Shown: one piece after another, positions 6,197 through 10,598 of the stretch
Position numbering within the stretch: position 1 is the first letter of the stretch
How the letters are laid out: each line of letters opens with the position of its first letter
Assembly (NCBI GenBank): GCA_002420235.1
Contig: DIHQ01000151.1
Location: 1-10,598 of the forward strand
DNA from: Flavobacteriales bacterium UBA5692
GTDB lineage: Bacteria > Bacteroidota > Bacteroidia > Flavobacteriales_D > Sanyastnellaceae
Length of the DNA: 10,598 nucleotides
Direction: 5' to 3'
The notes under the pieces: generated by a model
The model's input: the letters and a program-made list of their open reading frames with translations, nothing else
What the model was told of the DNA's origin: nothing
Database searches by the model: none
Translations under genes and position numbers: made by a program

Positions 6197-8689
6197 ATGA
6201 CATCCATGCTCACTCACGGATCCTTCCCGCAACGTGCCTTCATCGCACTCACAGTGGCATTGATTTGCACCAAGGGTGTTCTTACACAAGGTTCGGATAC
6301 CGCCGAAATCCAGGTAAATCGTCCTGTCGGAACATGGTCAGATTATCTGCCTTATCATCAAACCAAGGAACTAGTACACTGCGGAACGGAATTGGATACA
6401 GGTTTCTGGGCCGTTCGCACCGAACACGCAGTTTTCACAATGGACGAGGGAACGGGTGTTATCGAACGCATCTCTACCGTGCACGGAATGAGTGGCAGCC
6501 AGCCCACTGCGCTGGCCTGGGACATAAATGGTGAAATGCTCATTGTCGGTCAATCTTCAGGTAGCATCGACTTCTTCTCCAACTCAGGGGATTGGCTTTA
6601 CACCTTGCGCGATATTGAACAAAGTAACCTGATTGGTGACAAATCCATCCTCAGTCTAAAAGTTTTTGATTCACTCAACCCCGACCTACTTATGGCAACA
6701 ACCGCTTTCGGCGTTGTTGTCATCCACCTTCGAGAACTGGACGTTAGAGACACCTGGTATTTAGAGGGCCAACAAAACTTACGACGGTGCAACGGGATCA
6801 CACTGCACGACGACCACTACGTTATATGGACGGATGCAGGAATCTTCGAAGCCCCTACCTCCGATTCTTTTTTAAGTTCCCCTGACGCTTGGAACCGCTG
6901 GGAGGATATCCCCGTTTCAACAGGTGAATACGTTCATGTAGAATTTACTCCCATGGGCCACATTTTAGTGCATCTGAAGACAGGCGAAGCTGCGGCTCCA
7001 GACGAATTGTGGCTGCGCAGAGATGGATTGTGGCAACCGTTCACGCCTTCCGAAAGCACGCAAGTCCTCACCATTGCGTCGAGTAGCGTCAGCGATGAAT
7101 TAAGCGATTGGCGCATTGCCGTAGCCGATCACCAGTCCATCCGGCAGTTCAACGCCGATTGGCAAGAAATCCAGCTGGACTACGCTGCGGATGGAATTCC
7201 CCTGAGGGCAAGGGACATGGTGTACCGCCATGCAGTGAACGAATTGGGCAATGTGTTAACTATGAATTTCGGAGACTTGTTCATCGCCAATTTCGAGCAG
7301 GGCCTCCTGAAAATGGATGTCTCCGGAGGAGAATCTGACGCCCATTGGAGCCCTGAAGGCCCGCCTGTCGCGCTCGTCCGTAATGTCGAAGCTTGGAATG
7401 ACAACGTTTGGGTGGCTTCTGGTGGCATCGATGAAACGTGGACCAGCATGTACCACAAACACGGTTTCTATGGCATGAGTGGCATGCGATGGAATTGGAT
7501 TCCGAACCAACCGGGGTTCAACGATCTTGAAGGAATCAACGACCCCATGGTAGTCAGCGTAGACCCAACCAATCCCTTACATGCCTACTTCGGCTCATGG
7601 GAAGAAGGCCTGATTGAAATAGAAAATAACGAATTAATTGCCATTTATAATGAAAGCAATAGCACCCTGGAACTCGGCAATTTCGGTGGCAGCCCGCGAG
7701 TAGGAGTTGGTGGTGTCGACTTCGATCGATTCGGAAATTTATGGTTTACCAATGCATACTCCGATGCGCCACTACACGTGCGCCTGAAAGACGGGGAATT
7801 CGTTCAAATGGCTCTTGGTAACGCCCTCGGAAATACAGGTTGGTTAGGTGATGTAATGGCCGCTCGAAACGGATACATATGGTGCGTCATGCCTCGCGGT
7901 CAAGGTGTTTTGGTATACGATACCAACCAGACGCCAAGCAACACCCAGGACGACGATTGGCGCATTCTTACTTCTGATCCTTCCAAAGGGGGGCTGCCTT
8001 CCGATGACATCTACTGCTTTGAGGAAGACTTAGACGGTGAAATTTGGATTGGAACGGCCGCCGGACCTTGTGTTATCTACTTGCCAAGTGCTGTTTTTGA
8101 CAACGAATACGAAAACCCGGTCACCTCCCAAATCCTCATTCAACAAGACGGCAATTACCAGCTTCTCTTGGAAACGGAAGTCATTTCATCCATTTGCATT
8201 GATGGTGGCAACCGCAAGTGGCTGGGAACGCAGAACTCAGGAGCGTACTTGTTGAGCCCCGACGGAATAGACCAAGTAGCGCATTTCACATCGGCTAACA
8301 GCCCATTACTCAGCAACCAGATTACCGACATCGCATTAAACCACCGTAACGGGGAAGTACTGATTGGCACCCAACGCGGACTGATGGGATGGCGTGGCGA
8401 TGCAAACAACTTCGTTCAAGAAATCGATGACCTCCGTGTGTACCCAAATCCCGTCCAAGCCCCCTTCGACGGCTGGGTTACCCTTGAAGGTTTAGCGTAC
8501 AAATCGACCGTTCACTTCACCACCCTATCCGGTCGAGCCGTTGCCAAAGTGCAATCAGAGGGTGGGCGGGCCATTTGGGATATGCGTGATTTTACGGGGA
8601 CATTGGTCCCGTACGGTGTTTACATGGTTTTCGCAACAGATGATACAGGTGCATCATCCGGGGTGACCAAACTTGCCATCACCCGATGA
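6197..8689 (+). CDS. porZ: PorZ-like beta-propeller protein of the type IX secretion system
   Basis: An 830-residue exported protein resembling PorZ, which in Porphyromonas gingivalis is a surface component of the type IX secretion attachment complex with PorU, PorV and PorQ. A signal peptide is visible (PQR, then the hydrophobic AFIALTVALICTKGVLTQ at 14-31). The PorZ N-terminal propeller starts at about 43 (PVGTWSDYLPYHQ) and runs through AVFTMDEGTGVIERIS (78-93) and FGVVVIHLRELDVRDTWYL (171-189). Further blade repeats of the regulator-propeller kind follow, such as DLDGEIWIGT (near 611-620) and GEVLIGT (near 718). The last 87 residues (744-830) form a type A-like sorting domain: RVYPNP near 747, LSGR, and a closing YGVYMVFATD. 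The ATG at 6206 is an equal alternative start; the TTG at 6164 would lengthen the n-region without need. It lies in an apparent plus-strand series with 25 bases to the aminotransferase ATG. Confidence 0.85.
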   Translation: MTSMLTHGSFPQRAFIALTVALICTKGVLTQGSDTAEIQVNRPVGTWSDYLPYHQTKELVHCGTELDTGFWAVRTEHAVFTMDEGTGVIERISTVHGMSGSQPTALAWDINGEMLIVGQSSGSIDFFSNSGDWLYTLRDIEQSNLIGDKSILSLKVFDSLNPDLLMATTAFGVVVIHLRELDVRDTWYLEGQQNLRRCNGITLHDDHYVIWTDAGIFEAPTSDSFLSSPDAWNRWEDIPVSTGEYVHVEFTPMGHILVHLKTGEAAAPDELWLRRDGLWQPFTPSESTQVLTIASSSVSDELSDWRIAVADHQSIRQFNADWQEIQLDYAADGIPLRARDMVYRHAVNELGNVLTMNFGDLFIANFEQGLLKMDVSGGESDAHWSPEGPPVALVRNVEAWNDNVWVASGGIDETWTSMYHKHGFYGMSGMRWNWIPNQPGFNDLEGINDPMVVSVDPTNPLHAYFGSWEEGLIEIENNELIAIYNESNSTLELGNFGGSPRVGVGGVDFDRFGNLWFTNAYSDAPLHVRLKDGEFVQMALGNALGNTGWLGDVMAARNGYIWCVMPRGQGVLVYDTNQTPSNTQDDDWRILTSDPSKGGLPSDDIYCFEEDLDGEIWIGTAAGPCVIYLPSAVFDNEYENPVTSQILIQQDGNYQLLLETEVISSICIDGGNRKWLGTQNSGAYLLSPDGIDQVAHFTSANSPLLSNQITDIALNHRNGEVLIGTQRGLMGWRGDANNFVQEIDDLRVYPNPVQAPFDGWVTLEGLAYKSTVHFTTLSGRAVAKVQSEGGRAIWDMRDFTGTLVPYGVYMVFATDDTGASSGVTKLAITR

Positions 8690-8714
8690 ATTAAGCGCGG
8701 CATATCTTGCAGGT

Positions 8715-9890
8715 ATGCGCAACGTGAACTTGACGTCTAAATTACCAAGTGTAGGCACCACCATTTTCACCGAAATGAGCGCGATGGCTCTGAATAACGG
8801 CGCACTGAATATGAGTCAAGGCTTTCCCGATTTCCAGCCTCCAAAGCTCCTGCAACAAGCTGTTGTTGCCGCCATGGGCGAAGGGCGAAATCAATATGCC
8901 CCTATGGCCGGAGATGTCCGATTACGGGAATGGATTGCCGCGGATTCGGAGAGGCGAAGTGGGACTCGGTACCATCCGGATACCGAGATAACCATTGGAG
9001 CCGGAGCATCCTCACTCATTTTTGCCGCCATCCAAGCGGTCATCCATCCTGGCGATCACGTCATGGTCCTCACACCTTGTTATGACCTTTATGGGCCGTC
9101 CGTTGAACTCGCAGGGGGCACATTAATCTGCGTTCCGCTTCAACCGAATACGCACCGACTGGATTTATTAGCCATGGAAGAAGCCTGGACTGAATCTACT
9201 CGTTTGGTTGTTGTTAACGTGCCAAACAACCCGACCGGATCAACCTGGAATCGCGAGGATTTGGCTGGACTTGCGGATCTCGTGGAAGGGACCAGTGCCT
9301 TGGTATTAAGCGACGAAGTCTACGGCCCGATGCAATACGACGGACGGGACGTTTTGACCGTGACCCATGAACCTAGGTTGAGAGAACGGGCTATGGTGTT
9401 CGCTTCCTTTGGCAAAATTCTCCATTGCACCGGATGGAAAATTGGGTACGCGACAGCTCCCGCAGCGTTGACCAGCGAAATCCGAAAAGTTCATCAATAT
9501 GATGTTTTTTCCACCGGCGCGCCTTTTCAAGCGGGAATTGCAAAGTTCCTGAACAGTGATGCTGGCTCAAAGCACCTTTATGAGCTCGCCCCTTTCTACC
9601 AGTCCAAACGCGACCGCCTGATTCAAGGGCTCGATGGAAGCCAGTGGAATTTAACTCCCGCAGAGGGCGGGTATTTCCAATTGTTGGGCTACGGATCCTT
9701 TGACGATCGAGACGACCGCACGGTCACCGCCGATTGGTGCACCCGCGCGGAAGGATTAGCCCTTATCCCGCTTTCCCCCTTTTATCCTCAAGGAGGAATA
9801 GACCCCAAGTTGGTCCGTGTCTGTTTTGCCAAAAATGACGACACGATTGATCGGGGCATTGAGCGCCTCCTTAAGATTTCAAATGCATGA
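8715..9890 (+). CDS. PLP-dependent methionine/glutamine aminotransferase, YbdL type
   Basis: A 391-residue fold-type I aminotransferase closely resembling E. coli YbdL and the kynurenine/glutamine transaminase K group, which transfers amino groups between methionine, glutamine or aromatic amino acids and 2-oxo acids such as 4-methylthio-2-oxobutanoate. Family landmarks are in place: SKLPSVGTTIFTEMSAMA (8-25), SQGFPDF (34-40), NQYAPMAG (59-66), NNPTG (171-175), SDEVY (199-203), the PLP-binding lysine in SFGK (K234), TGWKIGY (239-245), RKVHQY (257-262) and the substrate-carboxylate arginine R368. The ATG at 8715 is chosen because the N-terminus then aligns with YbdL; a TTG at 8673 would overlap porZ. 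Its stop overlaps the start of the omega-amidase gene by four bases, so the two are probably translated together. Exact substrate preference cannot be read from the sequence. Confidence 0.93.
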   Translation: MRNVNLTSKLPSVGTTIFTEMSAMALNNGALNMSQGFPDFQPPKLLQQAVVAAMGEGRNQYAPMAGDVRLREWIAADSERRSGTRYHPDTEITIGAGASSLIFAAIQAVIHPGDHVMVLTPCYDLYGPSVELAGGTLICVPLQPNTHRLDLLAMEEAWTESTRLVVVNVPNNPTGSTWNREDLAGLADLVEGTSALVLSDEVYGPMQYDGRDVLTVTHEPRLRERAMVFASFGKILHCTGWKIGYATAPAALTSEIRKVHQYDVFSTGAPFQAGIAKFLNSDAGSKHLYELAPFYQSKRDRLIQGLDGSQWNLTPAEGGYFQLLGYGSFDDRDDRTVTADWCTRAEGLALIPLSPFYPQGGIDPKLVRVCFAKNDDTIDRGIERLLKISNA

Positions 9891-10598
9891 AAAATCAGGC
9901 TTCCACCTTGCGTGTTGCAGCGCTTCAAATATCATTGGTGTGGGAAAAACCGATAGCCAATTGCGAAGCATTCAGCCTAGAACTAGACAAACTCGAAGGG
10001 CCGTACGACCTCATCCTATTGCCGGAAATGTGGGCCACTGGTTTTACGATGAATCCAGAAGCCCATGCCTGTGTCCTCAGGTTGGGTTGGAATGATGACG
10101 AAATGCATTGGCCCGCGCCGCTTACCGCCATGCGAAAGTGGGCAAACGAACAAAACGCTGCCATCATCGGAAGCCTTGCATGTCGAGATGAAGCACTGGA
10201 ACACGCGGTGAACCGTTGCTTTTTCGTGCCGCCTACTGGACCAATTCAATACTACGATAAACGGCATTTATTTGCATTTGCTGGAGAGGACAGGGCTTAC
10301 AGCTCAGGAAATATGCCACTCATTGTCGAATGGCGAGGATGGCGTATCCTTTTACAGGTGTGCTACGACTTGCGTTTCCCGGTTTTTAGCCGCAACCGGG
10401 CTGCAGACCCTTACGACGCTGCGATTTACGTTGCCAATTGGCCTGCATCAAGGGCGAAAGCATGGTCCAGTTTGCTGGCGGCACGTGCCATTGAAAACCA
10501 ATGTTACATCGCAGGCGTCAACCGGGTAGGTTTAGATGGAAATGGTATTGAACATTCCGGGCGCAGAGCTCTTATAGACCCTTACGGCAATACTCAAT
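9887..10598 (+). CDS. Omega-amidase, YafV/Nit2-type nitrilase-fold hydrolase (3' end outside window)
   Basis: The first 237 codons of a carbon-nitrogen hydrolase. The gene is open at the right edge with no stop or frameshift. The catalytic triad is visible: glutamate E47 in LLPEMWATGF, lysine K125 in YYDKRHLFAFAGE, and cysteine C159 in LLQVCYDLRFPVFSRN. The stretches YVANWPASRAKAWSSLLAAR (181-200) and AIENQCYIAGVNRVG (201-215) are nearly those of E. coli YafV. Family members run to roughly 255-260 residues, so about 20 are missing. These enzymes hydrolyse 2-oxoglutaramate and 2-oxosuccinamate to the 2-oxo acid and ammonia, removing the product of glutamine transamination. The ATGA overlap with the aminotransferase indicates translational coupling and a shared pathway. 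The start at 9887 sits directly in this overlap and leaves the usual short N-terminus before LRVAALQISL. Confidence 0.93.
   Translation, partial: MKNQASTLRVAALQISLVWEKPIANCEAFSLELDKLEGPYDLILLPEMWATGFTMNPEAHACVLRLGWNDDEMHWPAPLTAMRKWANEQNAAIIGSLACRDEALEHAVNRCFFVPPTGPIQYYDKRHLFAFAGEDRAYSSGNMPLIVEWRGWRILLQVCYDLRFPVFSRNRAADPYDAAIYVANWPASRAKAWSSLLAARAIENQCYIAGVNRVGLDGNGIEHSGRRALIDPYGNTQ

Noticed and set aside
6142..6534. Plus-strand open frame overlapping the start of porZ
   Set aside because: It has no recognisable domain and overlaps a well-supported gene in another frame.
8673..8714. TTG start of the aminotransferase overlapping the end of porZ
   Set aside because: The YbdL-like N-terminus begins at the ATG at 8715; the extra residues match nothing.
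10016..10267. Minus-strand open frames in the last 700 bases
   Set aside because: The plus-strand omega-amidase reading with its full catalytic triad explains this region.

Overview
The window looks like an ordinary chromosomal housekeeping segment of a Bacteroidota bacterium, probably Flavobacteriales-like. Three things support this. A PorZ-type protein of the type IX secretion system ends in a type A-like C-terminal sorting domain. A promoter matches the Bacteroidota pattern (TTG, 19 bases, TAnnTTTG). Clear Shine-Dalgarno sequences are lacking. The genus cannot be named from this stretch. I see no mobile element, CRISPR array, RNA gene or phage gene.

Layout: on the left, a secreted or periplasmic SPOR-domain protein (97-747, +) converges on the end of the minus-strand cluster rimP-nusA-infB (5338 down to 763), which encodes a 30S maturation factor, a transcription elongation/termination factor and translation initiation factor IF-2. 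A 132-base divergent region (5339-5470) separates this cluster from a plus-strand series: an AlbA_2 (Schlafen-type) domain protein, porZ, a YbdL-type aminotransferase and a YafV/Nit2-type omega-amidase. The omega-amidase runs off the right edge and overlaps the aminotransferase by 4 bases.

How they work together: rimP, nusA and infB form the classic transcription/translation cluster. The aminotransferase and omega-amidase form a known pathway in which methionine or glutamine is transaminated and the resulting alpha-keto-amide is hydrolysed. PorZ belongs to the outer-membrane attachment step of type IX secretion, and the AlbA_2 protein is of unknown function.

The most interesting signal is in the divergent region. 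A good Bacteroidota promoter points at rimP, and only about 20-40 bases downstream, before the rimP start codon, lies a perfect 7-bp hairpin followed by a T tract, which is an intrinsic terminator by its look. No gene ends there on either strand. It is therefore best read as a leader attenuator of the rimP-nusA-infB operon, possibly under NusA feedback. I found no wholly new gene system.
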